Source: Mycolicibacterium chlorophenolicum (GTDB taxonomy: Bacteria; Actinomycetota; Actinomycetes; Mycobacteriales; Mycobacteriaceae). Taken from it: DNA of 64,000 nt. The notes beneath the pieces are model-generated. The model saw only the letters and a list, made by a program, of their open reading frames with translations, was not told the DNA's origin and searched no databases. The stretch spans positions 22,900-86,899 of the forward strand of contig NZ_JYNL01000051.1 in the NCBI RefSeq assembly GCF_001044235.1, in the 5' to 3' direction. Each line of letters opens with the position of its first letter. The first letter of the stretch is position 1. The position numbers and the translations under genes are program-made. Positions 9,359 through 18,092 of the stretch are shown here, in pieces.

Positions 9359-9950
9359 CCGCCAGGAAGCCGTCGACCGCCGCGACCGCCACGGCGCGGT
9401 AGTCGAAGTCGATCAGCGTGCTGAGCCTGCCGAACGCCAGCGGTCCGATCAGCAGAGCGAACGCGGTGGCCCGGTCCACCGCGCCGAGTTCCGCGACGGC
9501 CTCGGGGCTGTCGAAGATCGCGTCGAAGGGCGCCGAGTACTGTTCGGCGATCCGCTCCCGCAACGACCGGACCTGCGCGCCGCCCTGACCCGCGGACGGC
9601 ACCGCCGCGATGTCCGGGCCGAGCGACAGCCACGCCATCGCGGTCAGCGTCGTCGGCACCTCGGCGATCGACGTGGCCCACTCACCGACGATCGCGATGA
9701 GCCGCTCGCGCAGGGTGCCCGACTCCGGCGGCATGGGCGGCGGTGGGATCAGGCTCATGAACGCCGCTGCCACAAGATCATTCGCGCTCGGGAAGTGGCG
9801 GTAGAGAGTGGCGCGCGCGACGTTGGCCTGCCGGGTGACCGCGTCGATGGTCACCGCGCCGGGGCCGCCGGCCCGCAGCAGCGTCGTCGCCGCGTCGAGC
9901 AGACGGGCGCGGGACCGGGCCGGCCTCGGGTCGCCACTGGCGGCCGTCAT
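9324..9950 (-). CDS. TetR-family regulator of the adjacent MFS pump
   Basis: The N-terminal helix-turn-helix reads TIDAVTRQANVARATLYRHF, typical of TetR proteins, and the C-terminal half is a variable ligand-binding domain. I chose the ATG at 9948-9950 because GGAGG lies five bases before it; a GTG 18 bases upstream also keeps the frame. The protein is 208 residues. The gene is divergent from the MFS transporter, and two matching 15-bp operators lie between them, so it very likely represses both itself and the pump and is released by a pump substrate. Confidence 0.92.
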   Translation of the reverse strand: MTAASGDPRPARSRARLLDAATTLLRAGGPGAVTIDAVTRQANVARATLYRHFPSANDLVAAAFMSLIPPPPMPPESGTLRERLIAIVGEWATSIAEVPTTLTAMAWLSLGPDIAAVPSAGQGGAQVRSLRERIAEQYSAPFDAIFDSPEAVAELGAVDRATAFALLIGPLAFGRLSTLIDFDYRAVAVAAVDGFLAVSAASSGSAGA

Positions 9951-9980
9951 GGTTTCCTCCACCTCCACAGCGGGAAGAAC

Positions 9981-9995
9981 AAGACTATCGGTCTC
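9981..9995 (-). promoter_or_regulatory. TetR operator, copy 2 (over regulator -10)
   Basis: Reads GAGAC-CGATA-GTCTT on the minus strand and matches copy 1 in the pattern GAGAC-N5-GTCTY. It contains a TAGTCT hexamer that fits the -10 box of the tetR gene. Its centre is 20 bp from that of copy 1, two DNA turns. Confidence 0.65.
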
Positions 9996-10000
9996 CCAAC

Positions 10001-10015
10001 GAGACTGTTAGTCTC
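10001..10015 (+). promoter_or_regulatory. TetR operator, copy 1 (over MFS -10)
   Basis: Reads GAGACTGTTAGTCTC, a palindrome with six-base arms. It contains TAGTCT at 10009-10014, a fitting -10 box for the MFS gene starting at 10042. Binding here would block RNA polymerase. Confidence 0.72.
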
Positions 10016-10041
10016 GAAAGTCTCCCGGCGAGAGAGAGCCC

Positions 10042-11598
10042 ATGGCCGACGCCCTCACGCAATCAGATCAGGATATCGACGCCGAGATCGCCCGCCTGTC
10101 ACCACGCGCACGGCGCTGGCTGCTCGCGGTCGCGAGCGTCGACGTGCTGATGGTCATCTCGTCGATGGTCGCGCTCAACGCGGCACTGCCCGACATCGCG
10201 GTCCAGACGTCGGCGACGCAGAGCCAACTCACCTGGATCGTGGACGGCTACACCCTGGCGCTGGCCTGCCTGCTGCTGCCCGCCGGCGCGCTCGGGGACC
10301 GCTACGGCCGCCGCGGGGCGCTGCTGGTGGGGCTCGCGATCTTCGCGCTGGCTTCGGCGGCTCCGATCCTGCTGAACAGTCCGACCCAGCTGATCGCCGC
10401 CCGCGCCGTGGCGGGCGTCGGCGCGGCGTTCATCATGCCGGCGACCCTGTCGTTGCTCACGGCCGCGTTCGGCAAGGCCGAGCGCAACAAGGCCGTCGGC
10501 ATCTGGGCCGGGGTCGCCGGATCGGGCGCGATCTTCGGCTTCCTCGGTACCGGCGTTCTGCTGCAGCACTTTTCGTGGCAATCGATCTTCGTCGCGTTCG
10601 CCGCCGCGGCGCTGGTGATGTTCGCACTCACCTGCACCATCGGCAGTTCGCGCGACCAGACGCGCACCCCCATCGACTGGTTGGGCGCCACGCTGATCGG
10701 CACCGGCATCGCGGTGTTCGTGCTCGGCGTCGTCGAGGCGCCGGCCCGCGGCTGGACCGATCCCCTGGTGCTGGGCACCCTGGCCGGCGGCGTGGTGCTG
10801 GCCGTCCTGTTCACCATCGTGCAGCTGCGGCGCCGCCACCCGTTGCTCGACGTGCGGCTGTTCCGTCGGCCCGATTTCGCCACCGGCGCCGTCGGGATCA
10901 CGTTCCTGTTCATCGCCAACTTCGGCTTCTTCTTCATCGAGATGCAGTTCATGCAGCTGGTGATGGGCTACACCGCGCTGCAGACCGCGTTCGCGCTGTC
11001 CCCGCTGGCGGTCCCGGTACTGATCCTCGGCGCCACCATGCACCTCTACCTCCCGAAGGTGGGCCTGCGGCTGAGCGTCACCGTCGGCCTGCTGCTGATG
11101 GCCGTCGGACTGTTCTGCATGCGTTTCCTCGAGGTGGACGCCACGTTCCTCGATCTGATGTGGCCGATGCTGATCATCGCCGCCGGCATCGGATTGTGCA
11201 CGGCCCCAACGACATCGGCGATCATGAATGCGGTGCCCGACGAGAAGCAGGGCGTCGCGTCGGCGGTCAACGACGCGACGCGGGAGGTCGGCGCCGCGGT
11301 CGGGATCGCCGTGGCGGGCTCGATCCTCGCCGCGTCCTACCGCAATTCGCTGACGCCGCAGATCGCCGGCTTCGGCGAGCAGATCCGCCACACCGCCACC
11401 GATTCGCTGGCCTCGGCGCTCGCACTGGCCGAGCACCTTGGCCCGCAGGGCGGACCGCTGGCCGAGGTCGCGCGGGCGGCCTTCCTGCACGCCACCGATC
11501 AGGCGCTGCTGGTGCTGTCGATCCTGCTGGTCGTCGGCGCCGTGTTCGTCGCCGCCTGGGCGCCGGGCCGCGACGGCAGGCAGCTGTTCAGGCGATGA
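10042..11598 (+). CDS. MFS drug-efflux transporter, DHA2 (EmrB/QacA) type
   Basis: This inner-membrane proton-driven exporter has 518 residues, the length of 14-helix DHA2 pumps. Features include a first helix VDVLMVISSMVALNAALPDI, the motif A loop GALGDRYGRRGALL between helices 2 and 3, and a motif C-like GVAGSGAIFGFLGTG in helix 5. Fourteen hydrophobic segments can be traced. The ATG follows the purine-rich AGAGAGAG. It is controlled by the divergent TetR gene. Its 3' end overlaps the convergent mftG by 11 bases. Export of a mycofactocin-related product is conceivable from position only; the private TetR argues for an independent drug-type pump. Confidence 0.93.
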   Translation: MADALTQSDQDIDAEIARLSPRARRWLLAVASVDVLMVISSMVALNAALPDIAVQTSATQSQLTWIVDGYTLALACLLLPAGALGDRYGRRGALLVGLAIFALASAAPILLNSPTQLIAARAVAGVGAAFIMPATLSLLTAAFGKAERNKAVGIWAGVAGSGAIFGFLGTGVLLQHFSWQSIFVAFAAAALVMFALTCTIGSSRDQTRTPIDWLGATLIGTGIAVFVLGVVEAPARGWTDPLVLGTLAGGVVLAVLFTIVQLRRRHPLLDVRLFRRPDFATGAVGITFLFIANFGFFFIEMQFMQLVMGYTALQTAFALSPLAVPVLILGATMHLYLPKVGLRLSVTVGLLLMAVGLFCMRFLEVDATFLDLMWPMLIIAAGIGLCTAPTTSAIMNAVPDEKQGVASAVNDATREVGAAVGIAVAGSILAASYRNSLTPQIAGFGEQIRHTATDSLASALALAEHLGPQGGPLAEVARAAFLHATDQALLVLSILLVVGAVFVAAWAPGRDGRQLFRR

Positions 11599-13012
11599 AC
11601 TCCGCGGCCCGGTGCGCGGCCATCACGATGGTGGCGTGCGGACCGCGGCTGGGGATCGCCGGCAGCACCGACCCGTCGACCACCCACAGCCCCTCCACGC
11701 CGCGCACCCGGCACCGGGTGTCCACGACGGCGGTCGCGTCGGTGTCCAGACCCATCCGCGCGCTGCCACACAGGTGCTGCGATGTCGCCCAGGAAGGCTC
11801 CGATTGCACTGTGTCACCGGCGATTTGGTGGGCGATGGCGGTGCCGTCGCGCAGCAGGCGGACATCGGCGGGCGCGCTGTCGTAGCGCTGCTCGATCACC
11901 GGGTCGCGGTCCGGATCATCCGACGCGAGCGTGATCCGCCCCCGCGAAGCCGGCCGCATCAACGTCACCCCGAGGTGGGGCTGATCGGTCGGGTCGTCGC
12001 GACGGCCGGTGGTCATCGCGCCGAAGCCCGCCGTGTACGGCCGGATCTCCACCCCGTCGGCGGTGGTGAGCACGGCCTCCAGCGGCGGGACCCCGTGGGT
12101 GGCCGGCCAGCTGACCGGAAGCACCCACTCCGGGTGGTCGACCGTGTCGACCCCCACCGGCAAATCGACCGCGACCGGCACCCCGGCGGCGCGCAGCACG
12201 GCGGCGGGACCGATGCCCGACAGCATCAACAGATGCGCCGAACCGATCGCTCCGGCGCACAGCACCACCCGGTCGGCACGCAACGTGGCGGGCCCATCCG
12301 GTCCCACGACGTCCGCCCCGACCGCCCGGCGGCCGTCGAACCGGATCCGGCCGACGCGGGTGTCGGTGAGCACCGTGAGGTTGGGCCGGCGCATGGCCGG
12401 TTCGAGGAACGCCCCGCCGGGTCCGACCCGCGTGCCGCGGTCGATGTTCAGCGGCACCGCCCCGACCCCCGGCGGCACCGTCCGCTGCGAGGTCGAGCCG
12501 TTCAGGTCCTCGACCCACGCGAAGCCCGCTTCCCGCGCCGAGCGCACGAACGCCGCTGTGCAGCCGTCGAATTCGGCAACCCGGCGCACCGTGATGGGTC
12601 CCGCCGTACCGTGCGGCTCACCCCCGAAGTCGAGGTCGCGCTCGATGGCCTTGAAGTGCGGCAGCACGTCGGCCCAGGCCCAGCCCGGCAGGGCCCACCC
12701 GTCGATGTCGGTGGGCAGCGCCCGGCAGAAGTATCCGCCGTTGATCGCCCCGGATCCGCCGACGACCGCGCCGCGCATGATCTGCACCGAGCGGCGGGGA
12801 TCGTCGGTGAGGACGGCGGTGTAGCGCCGCGCGACCGCGCTCGCCTCCCCCAGCGGCAGCCGCAGTCCGTCGGTGATCTGGTCGCGGACGCGCGGATCGG
12901 TGGGCGCGGGTCCCGATTCGACGACGATGACCTGGCAGCGCTCGTCGGCGGAGAGCCGCTCCGCCAGGACGGATCCGGCGCTGCCGGCGCCGATGATCAG
13001 GACGTCAGCCAA
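11588..13012 (-). CDS. mftG: MftG, GMC-family flavin oxidoreductase of the mycofactocin system
   Basis: The 474-residue protein is a glucose-methanol-choline oxidoreductase. It begins with the FAD-binding motif DVLIIGAGSAGSVLAERLS and has the GMC signature region VVGGSGAINGGYFCRALP and the C-terminal STSQH-type active-site stretch LCGSARMG...DTRCRVRGVEGLWVVDGSV. It is the last gene of the mft operon, six bases after mftF. MftG homologues have been reported to link reduced mycofactocin to the respiratory chain; that is family knowledge, not visible here. Its presence means the cluster contains all the core genes A to G. Confidence 0.93.
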   Translation of the reverse strand: MADVLIIGAGSAGSVLAERLSADERCQVIVVESGPAPTDPRVRDQITDGLRLPLGEASAVARRYTAVLTDDPRRSVQIMRGAVVGGSGAINGGYFCRALPTDIDGWALPGWAWADVLPHFKAIERDLDFGGEPHGTAGPITVRRVAEFDGCTAAFVRSAREAGFAWVEDLNGSTSQRTVPPGVGAVPLNIDRGTRVGPGGAFLEPAMRRPNLTVLTDTRVGRIRFDGRRAVGADVVGPDGPATLRADRVVLCAGAIGSAHLLMLSGIGPAAVLRAAGVPVAVDLPVGVDTVDHPEWVLPVSWPATHGVPPLEAVLTTADGVEIRPYTAGFGAMTTGRRDDPTDQPHLGVTLMRPASRGRITLASDDPDRDPVIEQRYDSAPADVRLLRDGTAIAHQIAGDTVQSEPSWATSQHLCGSARMGLDTDATAVVDTRCRVRGVEGLWVVDGSVLPAIPSRGPHATIVMAAHRAAEFIA

Positions 13013-13018
13013 CGGGCC

Positions 13019-14434
13019 TCAGGTTCGGATCTGCGGCTTGAGCGCCCCGGCGTGCCGCTCCCGCACCACCCCGGTCCACAGTCCCAGGCCGTAGGCGATG
13101 TCGTCGAGACGCTTGAGCAGCAGGTAGGTGAGCACCCCGACCCGCTTGGTGTCGTCGTCGGCGCTGCCGTGGCTGCGGGTGGCCCAGTCGAACACCCCGT
13201 CGAGGACCGCGGCCACCAGCACCACCTGGCGGCACCGTCGCGAGAGCACCGCCGCGATCAGCGCCACCGGCCAGTAGTGCCGACAGATCGCCGACGCCAG
13301 CTGCAGCGCCGCCGACCACAGCCCCTGCGCGGCGACGACAGCGACCTCCAGGGGTTCGGTCTGCACGCTGGACAGCGACTTGGCGATCCGCCGGCCGGTG
13401 ATCGCAGCGACCGCCGCCGATGCCAGGTAGCCGAAGCACGAGCCCAGCGCGACCAGCATCCAGACCACCAGCGTCCACCCCGAGATCACCAGCGGGGCGG
13501 TCTTGCCGGGATGGCGGATGGACAGCGGGGCTGCCGAACCTCCGTAGAAAGACTTGCGCGCGAACCATTTTCGGAGTTCGGTGCGATGGTCGTGGGCGAC
13601 CAGCGCGATCGGCTCGTAGCGCAGCCGGGCACCGGCCTCGTTGAGCCGCCAGCACAGGTCGACGTCCTCACCGGAGGTCAGGGTCTCGTCGAAGCCGCCG
13701 ACCTCGATCAGCGCACTGCGCCGGCAGATGATGGCGGCGCTGGGCACGTAGGACACGGTGCCGAAGGGCACCACCGGCGCCTCCCGGAGCCCGAGGTCCA
13801 GCGACGAGCGGACGGCCTCGTAGCGGGCCACCACACTGTCGGAGGGATGCAGCGCGACGATCCGCGGCGCGGCGAGCGCGACGGCCGGATCACAGAAGTG
13901 GCCCAGCAACGCCTCGAGCCAGCCCCGGCGCGGCACGACGTCGGAGTCGAGGAACGCCACGAAGTCGGTGTCGCAGGCCGCCAGTCCGGCATTGCGTGCG
14001 GCGGCCGGGCCCTTGCTGCGCTCCAGCCGCAAGATCGTGAGGTCACAGTGCACGTCGTCGAAATCGACGGCGCTGACCGGCGTCTCGGAGCCGTCGTCGA
14101 CGATCACCACCCGCAGCCCGCGCAGCGCGGTGAGCAGCCGGGTGAGCCCAGTTGGGTTGTCCCGCACCGGGATCACCACCGTGACGTCACGATGCGACGG
14201 TCCGCTCAGCGGCCGCGGGTGGGCGACGGTGGCATCGAGCAGAGTGCGGGCCAGCTGCGCGCTGACCGCGTCGTGCACCTCGAGCCTGCCGCCGGTGAGC
14301 ATCGTCTGCGCGGCCGGCGCCAGCCGCAGCAGCCGCGTCGGCGAGCCGCCGAGCAGCGCGGCCCCCTCCCCGAGGACGCGCACGCGTCGATCCACCTGGA
14401 CGGCGAAGCCGTCGGGCAGGCGCGGCCCGTTCAC
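13019..14434 (-). CDS. mftF: MftF, mycofactocin glycosyltransferase (GT2)
   Basis: The 471-residue protein is a GT-A family 2 glycosyltransferase that adds beta-glucose units to the cofactor precursor. An N-terminal segment of about 85 residues (winged-helix-like, FAVQVDRRVRVLGEG) precedes the GT2 domain, which has VTVVIPVRDN, VVIVDDGS, the DxD-like FLDSDVVPRRGW and the acceptor-site GEDVDLCWRL. Hydrophobic segments near residues 318-350 suggest membrane association. The GTG start overlaps the mftE stop in GTGA, a coupled junction. Confidence 0.94.
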   Translation of the reverse strand: MNGPRLPDGFAVQVDRRVRVLGEGAALLGGSPTRLLRLAPAAQTMLTGGRLEVHDAVSAQLARTLLDATVAHPRPLSGPSHRDVTVVIPVRDNPTGLTRLLTALRGLRVVIVDDGSETPVSAVDFDDVHCDLTILRLERSKGPAAARNAGLAACDTDFVAFLDSDVVPRRGWLEALLGHFCDPAVALAAPRIVALHPSDSVVARYEAVRSSLDLGLREAPVVPFGTVSYVPSAAIICRRSALIEVGGFDETLTSGEDVDLCWRLNEAGARLRYEPIALVAHDHRTELRKWFARKSFYGGSAAPLSIRHPGKTAPLVISGWTLVVWMLVALGSCFGYLASAAVAAITGRRIAKSLSSVQTEPLEVAVVAAQGLWSAALQLASAICRHYWPVALIAAVLSRRCRQVVLVAAVLDGVFDWATRSHGSADDDTKRVGVLTYLLLKRLDDIAYGLGLWTGVVRERHAGALKPQIRT

Positions 14435-15174
14435 CTCAACATCCCCTCGCGGTCAGGTGCCCACCGAGTGACGCGGCCCAGACACGCGTCGAGCATCTCA
14501 GCAAAGATCCTGCCCCCTTCTTCCGCCGTCGCCGTCGTGGGGTCCCCCAGGATTCCCAGCGAACTGACGGCGGCGACTCCCCCGCGGCGCAATTGTGGCA
14601 TCAACTCCGTCAGCGGCAAAAGGTTACCGGCCACCAGGAGGTCATCGCGCACGACGTGCGGCGAAATATGTAGCAATACAGAAGTTTCGGTGTGGCCGGC
14701 GTGCGCGTCGGCCTGCGCAGCGACGCAGGAGCACCAGCCCGCGTCGCGCCCCTCGTACCGCAGCAGCGTCACGGCCCGGCGCAGCGCCTCCACGTTGCCG
14801 CCGTGGCCGTTGACGAACACCAGCCGCGACGCCCACCGGCACGCCGATCGCGCGAACTCGACGAGCAGTTCCGCCAGTGCCGGTGTGCCGATCGAGACGG
14901 TTCCGGCGAATCCCTCGTGCTCACCGCTGGCGCCGTAACCGATTGCCGGAGCAACCATCCACGGATCGGACGTCCGCTCATGCAGCAGCGCCACGAGCGC
15001 ATCGGCCACAGCGGTCGCGATGCGAGTGTCGGTGTCCAGCGGCAGATGAGGTCCGTGCTGCTCGGTGGAACCAACCGGGACGACCAGCGCGGGCGACGAA
15101 TTCTGCAGCTGCCTCGACGTTGAGTTCCCGAGCTCGCGGGGAAAAGCCACGCGAGCATGGTAGGCCGAATTCAC
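14431..15174 (-). CDS. mftE: MftE, mycofactocin precursor peptidase (creatininase family)
   Basis: MftE removes the modified Val-Tyr end of the MftA peptide. Creatininase-type metal ligands are visible: GSTEQHGPHLPLDTDTR, YGASGEHEGFAGT, VFVNGHGGN and AHAGHTETS. Start choice is uncertain. The GTG at 15172-15174 gives 247 residues starting VNSAYHARV, like the M. tuberculosis protein, but has no clear ribosome-binding site. A GTG at 15250-15252 has GGAGG eight bases upstream and would add 26 residues with no family resemblance. I prefer the shorter form. The gap to mftD (124 bases, or 46 with the long start) is the largest inside the operon. Confidence 0.92.
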   Translation of the reverse strand: MNSAYHARVAFPRELGNSTSRQLQNSSPALVVPVGSTEQHGPHLPLDTDTRIATAVADALVALLHERTSDPWMVAPAIGYGASGEHEGFAGTVSIGTPALAELLVEFARSACRWASRLVFVNGHGGNVEALRRAVTLLRYEGRDAGWCSCVAAQADAHAGHTETSVLLHISPHVVRDDLLVAGNLLPLTELMPQLRRGGVAAVSSLGILGDPTTATAEEGGRIFAEMLDACLGRVTRWAPDREGMLR

Positions 15175-15298
15175 CTGGTGTGCGCCAGTTGTTGGCGCAT
15201 GCGTGGCCGTTGATTTTCCGCAGTTCGTCACACCGGCGGACGGCGGTTTCACGTCAGCCCCCTCCGCCCCGCACGTACCAGGACCGAGGAAGCGGCGC

Positions 15299-16474
15299 TC
15301 ACGCCCCCAGGGTGCGGGTGAAACCGTCGGGAATCAGGATGTCCTCGCGGGTCAGATCGTGGATCGAGGACTTACCCAGCGCCATCAGCGCCGAGTCGAC
15401 GCCACCGCGTATGATGTCCAGGACGTTCTCCACACCGGCCTGTCCGTTGGCGGCCAGACCCCACAGGTAGGCCCGGCCGATCATCACCGCACGGGCGCCC
15501 AGAGCAACCGCCTTGACGACGTCGCTGCCCCGCCGGATGCCGCCGTCCAGCAAAACCTCCACCTGGTCGCCCACCGCATCGGCGATGGCCGGCAGGCACC
15601 GGATCGCCGCCGGCGTGCCGTCCAGGTTGTTGCCGCCGTGGTTGGACACCGTGATCGCCGAAACACCCGCATCGACAGCGCGTTTCGCGTCGTCGACACG
15701 CACCATGCCCTTGAGGAGGAACGGGCCGCCCCACTGTTCGCGCAGCCACGCGACGTCTTCCCAGGTCGGCGGCGGGGTGCCCATCCACTGGCCGTAGGCC
15801 TCGAAGAACGTCGGGCCGGTCTCTCCGCGCCGTCCCTGGTTGGGAACCCGCAGGTCGGGCGGGCGCAGCTGCTTGGCGAAACTGAAGAACCACCGCGGCT
15901 TGGTGATGACCTCCGGAGACATCCGGATCATGGTCTTGAGGTCCATCTGCTCGGGGATCTTCGGGCTGCCCCAGTCGCGACCGTGCGAGAAGCTCCAGTC
16001 GGTGGTCAGGATCAGGCCCTTGGCGCCGGCCGCCCGGGCCCGCTCCATCCGCGCCAGGATGTCGTCGCGGCTGCCGAGCCAGTAGATCTGGAAGAAGATC
16101 TTGTCGTTGACCGCGGTGACCTCTTCGATGGGCTTGCTCGCGAAGGAGGACAGCCCCATCGCGGTGCCGCGGGCCGCGGCGGCGCGCGCGACGGCCACCT
16201 CACCGTCGGGGTCGACGGCCTGCACGCCGGTGGGCGAGATGATGACGGGCAGTGAAATGTCTTGCCCCAGCACCGTTGTCGCCATGTCACGCTTTTCGGT
16301 GGCCCCGATGACGTGCGGCGCGAAGCCGAGCTCGGCGAACGACTCGACGTTGTCGGAGACCGTCACGCCCTTCTCACTGGCCGAGATCAGAGAGGAGTAG
16401 GCCGACTTGGGCAGCCGCTTCTTCGCCCGCTGCTGGGCGATGGCGACGGTTTCGAACCAGGTATCACGTGCCAT
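15299..16474 (-). CDS. mftD: MftD, pre-mycofactocin synthase (FMN alpha-hydroxyacid oxidase fold)
   Basis: MftD oxidatively deaminates the cyclised Val-Tyr product to form the redox-active dione. The 391-residue protein has the FMN-binding TIM barrel of the lactate oxidase/IMP-dehydrogenase-like family: LPVIISPTGVQAVDPDGEVA, the catalytic His region TVSNHGGNNLDG and the phosphate-binding LLDGGIRRGSDVVKA. The ATG lies four bases after the mftC stop. It may look like L-lactate dehydrogenase in automatic annotation; the neighbours decide its role. Confidence 0.95.
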   Translation of the reverse strand: MARDTWFETVAIAQQRAKKRLPKSAYSSLISASEKGVTVSDNVESFAELGFAPHVIGATEKRDMATTVLGQDISLPVIISPTGVQAVDPDGEVAVARAAAARGTAMGLSSFASKPIEEVTAVNDKIFFQIYWLGSRDDILARMERARAAGAKGLILTTDWSFSHGRDWGSPKIPEQMDLKTMIRMSPEVITKPRWFFSFAKQLRPPDLRVPNQGRRGETGPTFFEAYGQWMGTPPPTWEDVAWLREQWGGPFLLKGMVRVDDAKRAVDAGVSAITVSNHGGNNLDGTPAAIRCLPAIADAVGDQVEVLLDGGIRRGSDVVKAVALGARAVMIGRAYLWGLAANGQAGVENVLDIIRGGVDSALMALGKSSIHDLTREDILIPDGFTRTLGA

Positions 16475-16478
16475 GGGA

Positions 16479-17666
16479 CTACACAGGACTTTCGTTGCAG
16501 AATTTCTTCGGAGGGGCGCTCAGCAGGGTGAGCGGGATGGGGCCCTTGGGGGTGCGGCCGCCGCTACGGGAGTGGTCGACGCTGGGCTTGGGCTTGTCCC
16601 GGTCCAGGGCCAGCGCGGGTTCGCCGTACCCTTGCACGCACTCGGGATCCGGACCGTCCAGCGGCAGACCGGTGAAGAACTTCGCCGCCATGCAACCGCC
16701 GCGGCAGGCGTCGTAGTGCCCGCAGCTGCCGCACGCCCCGGCCGACTGCGGCTCACGCAGCTCCCGGAACAGCTCGGAGTTCTGCCAGACGCTCTGGAAA
16801 CCGTTGTCGGTGAGGATGTTTCCGGCGAGGAACGTGTCGTGGATGGCGAACGGGCAGGCATAGACGTCGCCGACGGGATCGATCAGGCAGACCACCCGGC
16901 CGGCGCCGCACAGGTTGAGCCCGGCCAGCGCGCCGGGTTCACCGAGACCGGACAGGTGGAAGAACGAGTCGCCGGTCAGCACCCGTTCGCCGTGGGCGAC
17001 CAGCCAGTCGTAGAGCTGCACCTGCTGGGCCGGCGTGGGGTGCAGTTCGTCCCAGACGTCGGCACCGCGGCCCGAGGGGCGCAGCCGGGTGATGCGCAGC
17101 GTCGCCCCGTAGGCGTCGGCCAACGCCTTGAAGTCGTTGAGCTGGTCCACGTTGTGGCGCGTCACCACCACCGAGATCTTGGCGTCCGTGAAACCCGCCG
17201 CGCGCAGGTTCTCCAGCGCGCGCGTCGCCATCGCGAACGACCCCGGTCCGCGCACCGCGTCGTTGACCTCCGCGGTGGCGCCGTCCAGCGAGATCTGCAC
17301 GTCGACGTAATCGCTGGCCGCCAGCTTGGCTGCGACCTCTTCGGTGATGCGCACGCCGTTGGTGGAGAACTTGACCCCGACGTGGTGGGCCGTCGCATAG
17401 TCGACGAGCTCCCAGAAGTCCGAGCGCACAGTCGGCTCGCCGCCGCCGATGTTCACGTAGAACACCTGCATGCGTTCGAGCTCGTCGATGATGTCCATGC
17501 ACTGGCGGGTGGTCAGCTCGCGCGGGTCGCGCTTGCCCGACGAGGACAGGCAGTGCACGCAGGACAGGTTGCAGGCGTAGGTCAGCTCCCACGTCAGGCA
17601 GATCGGTGCGTCCAGGCCGCGTTCGAACTGGTCGACCAGGCGGGGCACGGGGGCGGTGACGGTCAT
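16479..17666 (-). CDS. mftC: MftC, radical SAM/SPASM mycofactocin maturase
   Basis: MftC uses two SAM-dependent steps to decarboxylate the C-terminal Tyr of MftA and form a C-C bond to Val. The radical SAM motif is C32-NLS-C36-VH-C39, followed by GGEPTVRSDF. The C-terminal SPASM region holds auxiliary-cluster cysteines (CGAGRVVC, ACPF, CGSCGHYDACRGGC, PEC). I chose the ATG at 17664-17666, which overlaps the mftB stop by four bases (ATGA) and gives 395 residues; an open frame 33 codons longer runs into mftB. All expected cysteines are present. Confidence 0.97.
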   Translation of the reverse strand: MTVTAPVPRLVDQFERGLDAPICLTWELTYACNLSCVHCLSSSGKRDPRELTTRQCMDIIDELERMQVFYVNIGGGEPTVRSDFWELVDYATAHHVGVKFSTNGVRITEEVAAKLAASDYVDVQISLDGATAEVNDAVRGPGSFAMATRALENLRAAGFTDAKISVVVTRHNVDQLNDFKALADAYGATLRITRLRPSGRGADVWDELHPTPAQQVQLYDWLVAHGERVLTGDSFFHLSGLGEPGALAGLNLCGAGRVVCLIDPVGDVYACPFAIHDTFLAGNILTDNGFQSVWQNSELFRELREPQSAGACGSCGHYDACRGGCMAAKFFTGLPLDGPDPECVQGYGEPALALDRDKPKPSVDHSRSGGRTPKGPIPLTLLSAPPKKFCNESPV

Positions 17667-17947
17667 CGGTCCTCTCCTGCGATCAACATGTTCGAGGCGA
17701 CCAGCACGCTCATCGCGTGCAGGTAGGGCGACAGCTGGGAATCCTCGACTCCTGCTGCGCGACAAGCGGATCGAACGTCGGGGTGATCACCCAGCGAGTT
17801 GATCACCTCGACGATCGTCCGGTTCTTCAGGAACGACAGCTTGCGGGTCCCGAAGTGGTAGAGCAGCGCGCCGAACGGCTCGGGCCGGACGGCCACCTGC
17901 GGATGCAGCCGCCAGCGCTGGTCCGGATCGAAGGTCGGCGCGGTCAT
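17663..17947 (-). CDS. mftB: MftB, mycofactocin peptide chaperone (RRE protein)
   Basis: This 94-residue protein is a PqqD-like RiPP recognition element that binds the MftA leader and presents it to MftC. Recognisable stretches are RPEPFGALLYHFGTRKLSFL and the C-terminal winged-helix segment. The ATG at 17945-17947 is two bases downstream of the mftA stop. A longer open frame of 162 codons covers mftA in another frame and is not used. Confidence 0.95.
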   Translation of the reverse strand: MTAPTFDPDQRWRLHPQVAVRPEPFGALLYHFGTRKLSFLKNRTIVEVINSLGDHPDVRSACRAAGVEDSQLSPYLHAMSVLVASNMLIAGEDR

Positions 17948-17949
17948 GA

Positions 17950-18042
17950 TCAGTAGACCCCGCACATCCCGTCGATGGAGACCTCTTCGACCAGGCTCTC
18001 GGTCACGAGCTCGTCGTTCTCGGTGTGCTGACTCGGCTCCAT
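17950..18042 (-). CDS. mftA: MftA, mycofactocin precursor peptide (30 residues)
   Basis: The gene encodes MEPSQHTENDELVTESLVEE followed by VSIDGMCGVY, then TGA. The C-terminal IDGMCGVY is the invariant signature of mycofactocin precursors; the final Val-Tyr becomes the cofactor core after MftC, MftE and MftD action. The acidic N-terminal part is the leader recognised by MftB. The ATG at 18040-18042 is preceded by GAAAGGCGAG. The gene is the first of the minus-strand mft operon and only 84 bases from the divergent mftR. It is too short to appear among long reading frames. Confidence 0.97.
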   Translation of the reverse strand: MEPSQHTENDELVTESLVEEVSIDGMCGVY

Positions 18043-18092
18043 GGCACTCGCCTTTCTGTTGGATGGGCTCGACATTTGTGACGCAGATCGCA

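Noticed and set aside
11438..14938. Plus-strand open frame of 1166 codons
   Set aside because: It is antisense to mftG, mftF and part of mftE, rich in Arg/Gly/His repeats and lacks any family motif; typical shadow in high-GC DNA.
15175..15252. 26-residue N-terminal extension of MftE
   Set aside because: It has a good ribosome-binding site but no likeness to the known protein start; kept only as an alternative.
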